Assembly: GCA_025526915.1 (NCBI GenBank)
Contig: JAHLKH010000101.1
Span: 31,226 to 95,225 of the forward strand
Reading direction: 5' to 3'
From: Entophlyctis helioformis
Taxonomy: Eukaryota > Chytridiomycota > Chytridiomycetes > Chytridiales > Chytriomycetaceae
DNA length: 64,000 bases
Under the pieces are notes generated by a model. It saw nothing but the letters and a program-made list of their open reading frames with translations, did not search any database and had not been told where the DNA came from. Below, piece after piece: positions 45,303-58,100 of the stretch. Each line of letters starts with the position of its first letter. Positions within the stretch are counted from its first letter, which is position 1. Position numbers and translations under genes: made by a program.

Positions 45303-48196
45303 ATGGACGACTACTTTGACCTGAACGACTACCTGTTCCTCAGCAACGACGCTGCCAGCCAGCAGCCCGCTCCCGCACTCGCGCTGTCCGAGTCGCAGGC
45401 GCCTGCCGCCGGCTCGCCGCTCGACGACTACCTGCTGTTCAACAGCAACAGCACCACTGGCAGCAGCACCTTCACCACAACCACTGGCAGCAGCAGCAGT
45501 CCAACGATGACGATGCCGATGACGATGCCGCAGGGCCACGACTCGCTGCTGGCCGCTGCCGACCCGTATGCCGGCCTGTACGCGGCCATGCCTGCGCTGC
45601 TCTCGGCCGAGCTGCCGACCACGCAGCACACGCAGCACGCAGCCAGCAGCCAGCACACGGCTGGTCGGCGGGCAACGCAGGCACAGGCACAGACCGCCCT
45701 TAAGCAGCAGCAGCAGCAGCAGCAGGCGCTGCTCTTGCACCTCGGCCTGTCTGTCCACCAGCCCGCCCACCAGCCCGTGTCCGCGGCCACTTCATCCGCG
45801 TCACCAACATCCGCACCCGCACCCGCATCGGCGTCAACAGCCACAAGAGCAGCAGCAGCAGCAGCAGCACCGCCTTCCGTGACCTTCTGGGACGTGCTGC
45901 CGCCGCTGTGGCCGCCTGCGACCCGCTGCTGCCCCACGCACACGCCCACTGAGACACCCGCCCACGGCGCCTGCCCGCACACGCCCGATGCTCCCCTCCA
46001 CGCTCCTGGTTCCTCCGCCGTCCTCCGACACCAGCGCTGCTGCCCGAGATGCTCCGCCTGCCACGCTCGCCGAGCTTGTGCTCCTGCAGCAACAGCAAAC
46101 TCAGCTCGGCCATGCGCCACCACCACCACGTGGACTCGTGGCACAGCAGCAACCAGCACCACAACCACGGCCGCACAGCGCCATTCCCCGCATCCTCCTC
46201 TCGTCCATGGCCGCCCCGTCCGCACCCTTGTCGGCTGCCGCCGCCGCCTTTGCCACTGCCAGCCAGGCCCAGGCTGTCCAAGCCGTCCAAGCGGCGCACG
46301 CCATGAACGCGCAGATCGCCGCCCAGATCGCCTCGTCGCCGCTCATGGCCATCAAGTCGCCCATCCCGTCCATCTCCGTGTCCGTGTCTCCGCGCTTCAT
46401 CGAGCCCGAGCCGGCCGCCCTGCATCGCATGCTGCACGCCGACACGGCCCTCGCCGTCCACCACCACCACCAGTTGAACCAACAGCAGCAACAGCACAGC
46501 AGTCGCAGGCTCTGAGCCACTTCCAGCAGCACCAGCTGCCGCTGACCCCCGCGCCTCTGCTCGATGCCGAGAGCGACATGTCGTCGTCGGACACGGACGG
46601 CGCCGACTCGTCCGATGCCTGTGGATCCACGCGTCGCTACCGCAGCTCGGACCGCTCCTACCACCGTCGTCGCGAAGGCGAAGACAGCGACGACGAGGAC
46701 GAGTACATGCAGGACGTTGTCGACACTTCGGGCGACGCCAAGCTCGACGCCGACGGACGATGACCGATGACGAGGACGCCTCGGACGACGCCTCGGATGA
46801 CGATGACGACGACGACGACGAGGATGCCGACATGTCGTCTCGCGGTGTCTCGCGCCAGACGTCGGCAGCCGCGTCTCCCATGAGCGCCAAGCCGCGCTCG
46901 CTCAAGGGCTCCCACACGCCGTCGCCTGCCCGCGCCGGTGCATCAGCGGCTGCGACAGCAACCGCCGCGCCATCCGCCGCACAGCAGCCGGCTCGCCTGC
47001 ACCCAGACTGGGACCGCCTCTCGCTCGAGGACTCGCTGCTGCTGGCCGACACGTCGCTGACCGCCAAGGAGCGTCGTCTCATCCGCCGGTCCATCACCAT
47101 CCGCAACCGGCGTCTGCGCTCGGGCTTGGGCTTGGGTCTCTCGCTCGGCAGCGGCGCTGCCTCTGTCGCCGCTCCCATGCCACCAGCACCGTCTGCTGGC
47201 GTGCCTGCTGGATCTGCTGCCGTTGCGGTGCCACGCGTTCCGCCCATTGTGATCGCCGCACCGCCCTCTGCCCCCGTCGCGCCGTCCAACTCGCGCTCGC
47301 TGGCTGCATCGCGCCGTCGCTCGTCGGCTGCCACCACCAAGGCACTTGCCGCTGCCGCTGCTGCTTCGGCTGCATTCGCGGCCGCCAATGCCGCCCCGCC
47401 CACCGACGAGATCAAGACCGAGTCGGAAACTGCACCTGCACAGCCCACTCCACGCCACATGGTCATCCCCATCCCTCCTCACACCGCACACAGACGGCCG
47501 ACCAATTTCCGTGCAGCCATCGAGCAGCGTCGCAACAACCTGCAAGCCTTTTTGCGCCGCATCTCCACGCCAACAGCACCAGGCGACACCGCGATGCTGA
47601 CCGTCAGCCAACAGCAGCAACAGCAGCAACAGCAAGATGAACAGATTCGCACCGATCCACTGGTTGCCAACACGCTCTCTGCCGCTGCCGTCATGGTGCC
47701 CGACCTGTCCACTATGTGGTCGGCACACTGCGCGTCCATGACACCGACTGTCAAGGTGCACACGGTATGGACGCCTCCCACACTGCTGCCTCTGTCCAAG
47801 CTGTCGCTGTCCCACTCGCTCGAGCGCTTTGGGTCGTCTGGAAATGTGTCCATGGAGCGTGTCTCGTCCACCGCAACAGACTCTGGCTTGCCTCACCCGC
47901 TGCTCTCCAAGGACATGATGGACGACTCTGGCGGTCGTGGCGACGAGAACGGATTCGCGACTCCCACTGACGCATGGATGGCGTCCAGACGACTTCTCGA
48001 AGACGCAACGGGTGCCGCGTCCAGTGGCGACGCTGCAGTGTCTGTGGAGACAACTACCGAGGAGCGCGAGCTTGCACACCAGCTGCTCGTCTACTACATG
48101 TTGATGAATACTGCTGCTGCGGCTGTTGCTGATGCGGCTGCCGATGCTGCTGCAGTTGCTCGTACAAGCACACCACCACCTCCCTCTTGTCTGTGA
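45303..48196 (+). CDS. Low-complexity, acidic/Ala-rich putative regulatory protein with frame switches
   Basis: No family was recognised. It begins MDDYFDLNDYLFLSNDAASQ, with a second DDYLLFNSN motif and poly-Q. Plausible sequence continues to 48196 but changes frame near 45900-46000, near 46480-46520 and near 46750. Credible pieces are PPATLAELVLLQQQQTQLG, RILLSSMAAPSAPLSAAAAA, then DMSSSDTDGADSSDACGSTR, EDSDDEDEYMQDVVD, the acidic DDEDASDDASDDDDDDDDED, and a helical block HPDWDRLSLEDSLLLADTSL followed by TAKERRLIRRSITIRNRRLR. The 478-codon frame from 46760 to 48196 is intact and Ala-rich. The acidic Asp/Phe/Leu N-terminus and the basic helix would suit a transcriptional regulator, but that is only an impression. 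Confidence 0.45.
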
Positions 48197-48244
48197 TGCC
48201 GCCTCTCTTTTATTCCCTACTTTTTACTACATGTATACTTCATT

Positions 48245-49664
48245 TCAAGATGTTTTATTGGCTTTGAGGGCGACGGTCTGGCAGTTGTAGTACACAGGAT
48301 GACAGATAGTGATGAAGGCGTGTGTGCTGGCTGCCAGGGCAATGATGGACGCGATGGCATCAGACAGCTGGAAACACATTGAGCAGCATTGCAGCCCACT
48401 GACAAGAGATCCTCCAAGGAGCGACCACCACAAAGTAGACTCGCAATGTGTGTTAAACGTTGGTGGCAGCCAGGCGACTGCCAAGACAAAGATCAGAAGG
48501 AGCCGGCATGCGGCGAGTCGGTTGAGGTGCTGGTTGGCGGGGTCCAATAAAGCAGCGAGTACTGGTCCAGCAGATCAGGTGCAGTCTCGCGCATCTCGGC
48601 CTCGGAGTGGTACTCATTGTGTTGCGGGCCGTAACGAGGTACGAGACCACAAAGGAACGGTGGCCGTTGCGAGCGACCTTGTGTCCAACAATCGCGTCAA
48701 TCTCCCATTCAGCTGCTGCAGGGTCATCAGCAAAGGCGACTGCAGGCGGCTGAGCAGGCAGTGGCCGGCCAGGGAAAGCAGCGGCCGGATCGCGGTACGG
48801 CTTCAGCAGACGGACGTGGAACCACGGATGCAGACGGTGCATGGTCGGATGCAGAGCCAGCTTGCAGTTGAGACCATCCAGTGCGGCGTTGACCTCTGTG
48901 ATCGGGAATGGACCCAGCCAGTTGGGCAGGAACGCATTGGGGCGATGCGTGTCGGTGGGCCACACAATGCCGGCGGCTTGCAGCATGACCATGTCGCCGA
49001 CAGCATAGGCAGGAGCATCCGGCGGTGGCGATCGGCGTTGCGCTTCTGCTGTTCTTGAGCCTTGGCCAGGTTGGCTGTGGCATCCACGCGAGCCTTGTCA
49101 ATGGCAGCGAGCAGGTCGCGGACAGCAGGCGGCGACGATGCTGCCGGCTCGTGTGGCAGCGTGCGAGGCTCAAGGCCAAAGGCGAGAAGTACGGAGCATA
49201 GCCAGTCGATGCACTTGGAGCAGAGTTGAGGGCGTGGACAGCCGCATCGAGCATGTGCTCCCAGTTGCTGCCGCGGTGGTTGGCGTACTTGGACAGCAGG
49301 TCCTTGAGCGTGCGGATGGTGCGTTCGGACTGGCCGTCGGTCTCCTGGTGGCGAGCCGTTGCCATGACCTGCTCAATGTCCAGCGCCGCACAGAGCGCCG
49401 TCCAGAAGGCAGACAGGAAGCGAGCGTCGTGGTCCGAGACGATAGACGACGGCAGGCCGTGGCCAGCAAGCACCCATCGGTTGAGGAACAGCGCGGCAAG
49501 ATCCTCGGCAGTCGCGTCGCGTCGCGTCGGCACGCACTTGACAAGCTTTGTCAGGCGATCCACAATCACAAACACAGCGTCGTTGCCCTCGGCCGACATG
49601 GGCATGAATGCAACGTCGCAGGCCACAGACTGGAAGCGGTCGGCAGGGATGGGCAACAGGTGCA
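48245..49664 (-). mobile_element. Truncated Ty3-type chromovirus fragment B
   Basis: Same piece as fragment A: integrase core from ADRFQSVACDVAFMPM through VSDHDARFLSAFW and GQSERTIRTLKDLL to the chromodomain WEIDAIVGHKVARNG. One frameshift near 49018 (in the GACGGTGGCG region, one base missing relative to the other copies) and another near 48640 break the frame. Past the chromodomain a hydrophobic tail is encoded (LLLIFVLAVAWLPP, IASIIALAASTHAFITI) that differs from the 60-62 kb copy. The upstream junction at about 49664 is the same as in fragment A. Confidence 0.85.
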
Positions 49665-49667
49665 GCG

Positions 49668-49780
49668 CACATTCATTTAGACCGAGACGTTCAACAAGCG
49701 CGCACTCAAGACCGCCACCGAGTCGCCGTTCCAGATCCTGCTTGCGTCGGGCGAGATCAGCAAGGCCGACGACGAGGTGC
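49668..49780 (+). repeat. Exon-like segment at the Ty3 fragment junction, copy B
   Basis: It matches 39866-39972 and continues further: after GEISKADDEVREP it reads VLKDTAIVQVPLWMAATVPK before a GTCT microsatellite at 49859. The longer readable extension suggests this locus is the source exon and copy A the derivative, or that both came from an unseen source gene. Confidence 0.65.
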
Positions 49781-49856
49781 GCGAGCCTGTGCTCAAGGAC
49801 ACTGCGATCGTGCAGGTGCCGCTGTGGATGGCTGCCACGGTGCCCAAGATGCCTGC

Positions 49857-49915
<59 letters not shown>

Positions 49916-50293
49916 CATGGGTCTGTCTGTGCACGCATGTCGCGCTTGCAATAAACTGCCGCCTCGTGCCTGCACTTGCCCGCACTTGCTGCTCTCTGCC
50001 CGTCGCCCGTCTCGTCCGGACTCTTGCTCGCGCACACACACACACACACACAGACACACACAGCATGGCTGCTCAACGGCCACCGACACAGCCAGCCACG
50101 CAGCGTGCTGGGCCTGCCCGCCACAGGGGCTCAGTGCCCAGCAACCCGCAGCCGCAGCCTCGTTCAGCAATGCCCCGCCCACAGCGCACCCGCTCGACTC
50201 GGCTGGTGCTGCAACCAGCACACTGCTGGCACGGCGGCCTCACACAGACACTTCACCACCAAGCACAACGACGACGACGACAACCACTGCTAG
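49781..50293. other. Spacer with GTCT and CACA microsatellites upstream of the Notchless gene
   Basis: A perfect GTCT (CTGT) tetranucleotide array spans about 49859-49916, and a CA run lies at 50033-50062. An ATG at 50065 opens a short Pro/Gln-rich frame that could be a 5' exon of the Notchless gene, but I cannot connect it. Confidence 0.6.
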
Positions 50294-51912
50294 GATGACC
50301 CAATGCCGTACTCGTTCTCGGTCGAGAACACAGACACCACCAACAGCCTCTTCCGCACGGCGACCCGCTGCACAGCATCGCTGTCTGGTAAGCTCCACTT
50401 CCGCCTGCCCATCTCTCGTGGCATGCTCTGCAAGAGTGCGTGCTGACTGCTCTGCTGCGTGGACAACCAACAGGCCACACTGAGGCGATCCTGTCCGTGT
50501 GCTTCAGTCCCGACGGCAAGTCGCTGGCGACGGGGTCGGGCGACACGACGGTGCGAGTGTGGGATCTGAACACAGAGACGCCGCGCCACACGCTCGCTGG
50601 CCACACCAACTGGGTCCAGATTGTTGCGTGGTCGCCCGACTGCGAGTGGATCGCATCAGGCAGCATGGACTCGACCGTGAGTTGGTTGTGCGCTTCCTGC
50701 TGTTGGGAGGCTGGCACTGACGCTAGCTGGCTGGATGGCATGCATGCGTGTGCACTTGTGCATACAGATCCGGTTGTGGAATGCGAAAAAGGGTGTGGCG
50801 TACGGCGAGCCGCTGCGTGGACACACCAACTGGCATCACCAGTATCGCTTGGGAGCCCATGCACAGGTGCGCCATGGCTGCCGCGATATTGCTGGCGAAC
50901 GGCACAACATGGCATGGCATGGACTGACAGGTATGTTTGCTTGCTCGACAGAAACATGGAATGCAACAGGTTTGCCAGTGCGGCCAAGGACAACACGGTC
51001 CGCATCTGGGACGCCACATCGCGCCGCGTGCTCTTCTCGCTTGCACAGCACACGGCACCGATCATGTGCGTCAAGTGGGGCGGCGAGGGTCTCATCTACA
51101 CAGCATCGCGCGACAAGTCGATCCGTGTCTGGGACAGCAAGGATGTACGTCCCAGCCCTTGTTGCTCTGCCCCTTGTCTCCAAACTCACACGAACCTGCC
51201 GACCAACCAGGGCAAGCTTGTGCGAATCCTCGAGGGCCATGCACACTGGGTCAACCACCTTGCACTCTCTACCGACTTTTTCCTGCGCACGGGTCCGTAC
51301 AACCACACAGACCAAGTGTTTTCCACCAAGGAGGCGGCGTTCGAGGCAGCCAAGAAGCGCTACGATGCTGGCCTCGCTGCACAGGGCGGCATTGAGCGTC
51401 TTGCGTCGGGATCGGACGACTTTACCATGTTCCTGTGGGAGCCGACCAAGGCCAAGAAGCCCATCGCGCGCATGACTGGCCACCAGCAACTCGTCAACCA
51501 CCTCTCGTTCTCGCCCGACGGCCGGCTGCTTGCAAGCGCCAGTTTCGACAAGAGCGTCAACCTCTGGGAAGCCAACAGTGGAAAGTGAGTTGCTTTGTCT
51601 GTGCATGCACGCACATGCATTCACTCGCATGTATGCATGGTTTGTGCACGAGGCTGGATCTGACGCGTGGCGTGCAGGTTCATCACAACGCTCCGCGGAC
51701 ATGTCGGGCCGTTGTACCAGGTGTGCTGGTCGTCAGACTCGCGACAGGTGCTGTCGGGATCGCGCGACTCGACGCTCAAGGTGTGGGACCTCAAGACCAA
51801 GAAGATGAAGATGGAGCTGCCTGGACACGCTGACAAGGTCTTTTCGGTCGACTGGTCGCCTGGCAGCGATCGTGTTGCCTCGGGCGGCAAGGACCGCATC
51901 CTCAAAATGTGA
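50294..51912 (+). CDS. RSA4: Notchless/RSA4 ribosome-assembly WD40 protein, damaged
   Basis: Pre-60S assembly factor contacted by the AAA ATPase Rea1. Exons are 50294-50387, 50474-50676, 50768 to about 50872, 50952-51144, 51211-51584 and 51677-51912. WD40 hallmarks match human NLE1 closely: FSPDGKSLATGSGDTTVRVW, VKWGGEGLIYTASRDKSIRV, ALSTDFFLRTGPYNHTDQVF, LASGSDDFTMFLWEP and LSGSRDSTLKVWDLKTKKMK. Three oddities are present. The NLE domain lacks about 25-30 residues: DDPMPYSFSVENTDTTNSLF runs straight into RTATRCTASLSG, without the usual IIYQPQAIF segment. One extra base near 50834 shifts the frame between GHTNW and ITSIAWEPMH. The protein ends RILKM at a TGA where the family has a Trp-containing end. 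It is either a pseudogene or carries assembly errors. Confidence 0.82.
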
Positions 51913-52151
51913 GTTGTCTGGATGGGGCGATGCGATGTGGCTCAGACTGACATGCTGCCGGTCCACTGATGGAGACATTAGACTGCTGTTGGAGCTGTGC
52001 CACTTGGCGCAATAAACCGTTCTGCTTCCAGGCACTTGTGTGGATGCATGCATTGTCGGTATCCGCCTGTGTTTGATTGCCATGCCGACATGCTGCTTTG
52101 CACCAGATCGAGAATCTGACTGACAGTGAGCCCACGGTCTCAACCTGCCGG

Positions 52152-55100
52152 ATGGTGGCGTCTGCAAGTACTGACGCTGTTGCTGCAGCACCACCGAGCA
52201 ACAAGCGACAAGCGACGACCAACGACCATGACCCTCAACGACAAGGAACCCCCCTCGACAGGCCGCCACCACCAGCGGTTGCCGCCCCTGCTGCTGAGCA
52301 CGCTGTGCACCAACGCGGAAACGCCACCTCCTTTGACGCCCCCTCCATTGACGCCTCTTCGACGGCCATCACCAAGCCTCCTCGAGCCATCGCTGCTCCA
52401 AGTGTGGCCGCCATCAGCACCAAGAGCAAGCCGAGCAAGTGGTACGACCGTCTCATCTGTGGCAGCGTGCCCGACATCGGCCAGCAGGCAACTCCTGCCA
52501 AGAGTGCCTCGCCCTCTGTCTCGACCGTCGAGGATGACGAGCAGCGATCCGCTCCTCCAAACGCTGTGCCAATCAGCATCGATGTGGCTGAAGTCAATGC
52601 CAACAAGGTGTGGCCGTGCACACTGCCGCTGCTACCGCTGCTTCTGCTGCTGCCGCTGCTGCCATTGACTGACACACACACAGCTCCGCTCTGAGCTCGT
52701 GGTGATGCTCGAAGAGGAGACGGCTCGCATCAAGACTGCCAATCCATCCAAGCATGACGATCTCGTCAATGCCATCGACGGGCATGTCGACAGGATGCTC
52801 GAGCTGCGGAGCCAGATCCTCGAGGAAGCCCGTTCTGCTGCCGCCGTCACTAAAGAGGACTCGCTGGCCCAGGCTGCTCGAGTAGAACAGACCAAGAAAG
52901 TGGACAAGGCGTTCGACAAGCTCAAGAGCGTTCTCGGTTCGGCACTTGAGAACCATGAGATGCTCACGACCGCCTGCGACTTGTTCCTCAAGGAAGTTGG
53001 CGAGGACGGGGTTGACATTGACACGGCCACCGTCTCCAACATCGCCACGCTCAGCAGCACTGTCGTCGAGTTTGTCGACAGGATCCGCGAGGCTCCCAAG
53101 AAGACCGACGGTAGCAGGGTCAAGGCCGTCACGCGTTTCCTCGCCACCAACGGTCTCGAAGTCGTCTCGACCGTCATCTCTGCTGCCAAGGCTGCATCGC
53201 ACTTTGTGCCGATCCCAGGCATTGCCGACGCCATTGGCATCATCGACAACATCCTCACGAATGTCAAGGACGGCGTTGACAGCATTGCCAATCTGAAGGA
53301 CTTCCTGGACGACCTCAAGGAGCTCAAGGCGATCCTTGCACCGATGGCCAACCAGTGGTTCTCTGCCGATGTGCGCGGCAAGTGCGCCGAGCTGGTGGAT
53401 CTGCTCAACGAGGTTCAGGCATCCATCAAGGCTGGCACCAGGATGACTAGCAGATGGTTCATGCTTGTCATTGGAGCCAAGAAGGCCGAGGTTGAAGCCC
53501 AGATGGCTGGATACAGAAGCCGTCTTGCCAAGATCAAGGAGGTGCGTGACGATCGCTTTGCTCTCATGGATCTGTGCACTTGGCTGACTGACACTCCTCC
53601 CGCCAGCTGATCTCGCTCGCCATGCAAGTGGACTCTGCTGTCATGCTTATGCACACGGCCAAGAAACTCAACCTGATCGACACCAAGACAGACAGGATCC
53701 TGCAGTGCGTGTTGCTGCCAGTGGCTGCCACCGCGGCACCATGTCCATCCACTGACATGCGACGCTGCACAGATTCCTGCGCCCGCGTACTCTCCACCTT
53801 CGCCATGACGACTTTCTCATCTCCGCCGTCCCTGAAGACTCCAAGGGCACATTCGCGGTGTACAAGGCCAAGATGGATGGCAGCGAGATCATCGTCAAGG
53901 AGTTCAAGCGCAGCCTGGACGATGCTTTGTGTACCACTATCAAGAACGAGGCACGCCAGTGGTTCAAGCTCAGTCACGCCAACCTGCTGCCCATCACAGG
54001 CATCTGTCTCGAGGGCAAGGACAGCCGGAAGCCATTCATTGCCATGCCGTACATGGACTACGATCTCGAGTCATACTTGGCCAAACACTCAAAATCAACC
54101 ACAAAACAGAGTCTACGCATTCTGGCTTGTATTGCGCGTGGCCTCAAGTACCTGCACGTGTATGCACCTGGCGCACCAGTCGTCCATGGCAGTCTCTCCA
54201 TGAGCCGCATTCATCTCGGTCAGTTGACCATCTTGTTGTTGCTGCTGATGCCAACAGGCGGGCACTCACACAGACAACTTGATGACAGACTCCAAGGGCA
54301 GCAAGGTCAAGATCAGTGTCGGCATGCAGTCTATTCGCGCCTTGGCAGGATCCACCCACAGCACCAGTGATGCCAAGTACATGGCGCCTGAAGCCAAAAC
54401 AAGAGGAATTGGACAAGTCAGCATCGGCAACCCTCAAGACCAGTCAATGGACAAGGCGGATGAACAGCAGAGGCTTCAGCCACCTGTTGATGTCTATGCA
54501 TTTGGCGTCCTTGCTCAGGATGTCTTGGCACAGGCAGCCGACCAACTCCAGCGACCAGACAACATCAGTGGCGATGTGTGGCAAAGTCTGCAGGCTACTC
54601 TCAAGACCTGCCTCAACATCAAGCCTGATGATCGCCCCAACTTTTCCTCAATTGTCAAGGCATTGGCCATGGCAACCAGGCCAGTTGATGGTGTGTCATT
54701 GCTTGTGTTCTGTTCATCCACTAGCAGTCTGCTTACCACATTGTGTTCAAATGATAGCTGCTGTTGTCAAGGTGCAAGACGGTGCCTCTGATCTCGAAAT
54801 CTTGTGCTCCATCTTCCCAGAGTGGGCCAAGGACAGCGAGATCACAGTCAACTCTGAGCGTCCAACAGGCGAGCTGATGAATCTCTATGACGATTCTGCC
54901 AAACGCATCAATCCAAAGTGGCAGCTGGAGTGGGATGAGCAGCACAACTTGACTGCCCTGTAAGTATTGCTGTCTGCATGCTGGTTGACAAGCAACTGAT
55001 GCACCAAACATTGCTATGAGCAAACAGGCGGTTGACTGGTTGCAGTCTGTCTGGCAACATTCCCAAGGATATTGGTCGCCTGAAGATGCTCAAGGAGCTG

Positions 55101-58100
55101 TGGCTTGACCAGAATGAGCTTGATGGTGAAATCCCACCAGGCATCTGCCAGCTGACCAAGTTGACATCATTGTGAGCATGCATCTTGATGGCCAGCTGGA
55201 TATGGCATTCTGGCTGACATTGAGCAACAGGCGGCTTGGACAAAACAACCTGCAGGGATCAGTTCCAAACTTTATCTTCAAGCTGACTCATCTTGATGAG
55301 CTGTGAGTTGTGTGTGCCTGGTGGCTGCTGTAGTGAAGTTGGCTGACATTGAGTGCAATCCAAAGCGACATTGCTGATAATCAGATCACACAGTTGCCAG
55401 CATCCATTGGCAAGCTCACTCAACTCAAAACACTGTGAGTACCATGCCTTGTCTGGCTTGACCTGGCAATCACTCACACACCCAAAGCAATGTGCACAAC
55501 AACCTGATCACAGAGCTCCCAGATACCATTGCCAATCTAACCAATCTGACAAAGCTGTAAGGACTGTGCTGCTCTGCCTTGATTGAACATGGCTGACCTT
55601 TATTGGACAGGCTGGTTGGAGGCAAGGCAATCAGTGACATCTCTGTCATTGGCAAGATGATCAGTCTGGCAGAGCTGTATGTAGACTTTCATCTACTGCA
55701 GATGATTGTGGCAGCTGATAGACAGTGACTTCCAGGAAGATTTCCAAGTGTGGACTTCAAGTGCTTCCTGAAACCATTGGTGATCTGGAAAACTTGGAGA
55801 TGCTGTGAGTTAGTTTTGCCTTGTAGCATGTGGTTGATTCTGATGCTTGACATGATGGAACAAAGGGACATTTCAGGAAATGAGCTGAAGGAGGTGCCAA
55901 GTTGCATTTACAAGCTGAAAAATCTAGCTGAACTGTAAGCATGGCTATGTCTCATGTATTTGGTTGCAGATGGGCTGACTTGATGGTCACAGGAACATTT
56001 CCAACAACAGCCTGGAAGGCAGCATCCCACCTGTGTTGGGCAATCTGGTCAATCTGACTGGGCTGTAAGGATTGCATTGTCTTGTGTGCCTGTTTGCAGA
56101 TGGACTGACATGGTGAGTGTAGGGGTCTGTGGAAAAACAAGCTGGAAGGAAGCATTCCAAGTGAACTGGGCAATCTGGTCAATCTGACTCAGCTGTAAGC
56201 ATTGCATTGTCTTGTGTGCCTGATTGCAGATGAACTGACATGGTTATTGCAGGCGTCTTGACAAGAACCAGCTGTCAGGAACCATCCCAGCTGAACTGGG
56301 CAATCTGAGAAATCTGACTCAGCTGTAAGCATTGTATAGCCCATGTGCATGTATGCAGATAGACTGACATGGTGAATGTAGTGATCTTTCAGCAAACCAG
56401 CTGTTAGGCAACATTCCAAGAGAACTGGGCAAACTGGTCAATCTGACTTGGCTGTAAGCATTGCATTGTCTCATGTGCCTGTTTGCAGATGGACTGACAT
56501 GGTGAGTGCAGGTATCTACATGAAAACCAGCTGTCAGACAATATTCCAACTGAGCTGGGCAATCTGGTCAATCTGACTGCACTGTAAGCATTGCATTGTC
56601 TCATATGTCTGCTTGCAGATGGACTGACATGGTGAGTGTAGGGGTCTGTGGAAAAACAAGCTGGAAGGAAGCATCCCACCTGTGTTGGGCAATCTGGTCA
56701 ATCTGACTCAGCTGTAAGCATTGCATTGTCTTGTGTGCCTGATTGCAGATGAACTGACATGGTTATTGCAGGCGTCTTGACAAGAACCAGCTGTCAGGAA
56801 CCATCCCAGCTGAACTGGGCAATCTGAGAAATCTGACTCAGCTGTAAGTATTGCATAGCCCCATGTGCATGTATGCAGATAGACTGACATGGTGAATGTA
56901 GTGATCTTTCAGCAAACCAGCTGTCAGGCAACATTCCAAGAGAACTGGGCAAACTGGTCAATCTGACTTGGCTGTAAGCATTGCATTGTCTCATGTGCCT
57001 GTTTGCAGATGGACTGACATGGTGAGTGCAGGTATCTACATGAAAACCAGCTGTCAGACAATATTCCAACTGAGCTGGGCAATCTGGTCAATCTGACTGC
57101 ACTGTAAGCATTGCATTGTCTCATATGTCTGCTTGCAGATGGACTGACATGGTGAGTGTAGGGGTCTGTGGAAAAACAAGCTGGAAGGAAGCATCCCACC
57201 TGTGTTGGGCAATCTGGTCAATCTGACTCAGCTGTAAGCATTGCATTGTCTTGTGTGCCTGATTGCAGATGAACTGACATGGTTATTGCAGGCGTCTTGA
57301 CAAGAACCAGCTGTCAGGAACCATCCCAGCTGAACTGGGCAATCTGAGAAATCTGACTCAGCTGTAAGTATTGCATAGCCCCATGTGCATGTATGCAGAT
57401 AGACTGACATGGTGAATGTAGTGATCTTTCAGCAAACCAGCTGTCAGGCAACATTCCAAGAGAACTGGGCAAACTGGTCAATCTGACTTGGCTGTAAGCA
57501 TTGCATTGTCTCATGTGCCTGTTTGCAGATGGACTGACATGGTGAGTGCAGGTATCTACATGAAAACCAGCTGTCAGACAATATTCCAACTGAGCTGGGC
57601 AATCTGATCAATCTGACTGCACTGTAAGCATTGCATTGTCTTGTGTGCCTGTTTGCAGATGGACTGACATGGTGAGTGTAGGGGTCTGTGGAAAAACAAG
57701 CTGGAAGGAAGCATCCCAGCTGTGTTGGGCAATCTGGTCAATCTGACTCAGCTGTAAGCATTGCATTGTCTTGTGTGCCTGATTGCAGATGAACTGACAT
57801 GGTTATTGCAGGCGTCTTGACAAGAACCAGCTGTCAGGAACCATCCCAGCTGAACTGGGCAATCTGAGAAATCTGACTCAGCTGTAAGTATTGCATAGCC
57901 CCATGTGCATGTATGCAGATGGACTGACTTGTTGAGTGCAGGGGTCTTCACCAAAACCAGTTGTCAGGAGTCATCCCAAGGGAACTGGGAAAGCTTGTCA
58001 AGCTGAAGTTACTGTAAGCATTGCATTGTCTCATGTGCCTGTTTGCAGATGGACTGACATGATGAGTGTAGGGGTCTCAACAACAACAAGCTGTCTGGAA

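Noticed and set aside
49859..49916. GTCT tetranucleotide run as part of a coding exon
   Set aside because: It would encode only repeating VCLS residues; it is better read as a microsatellite ending the exon-like segment.
56189..57589. Repeated 76-91-codon minus-strand frames across the LRR array
   Set aside because: They are antisense shadows of the tandem LRR exons and introns, with the same 520-bp period; the plus-strand spliced reading gives perfect LRRs.
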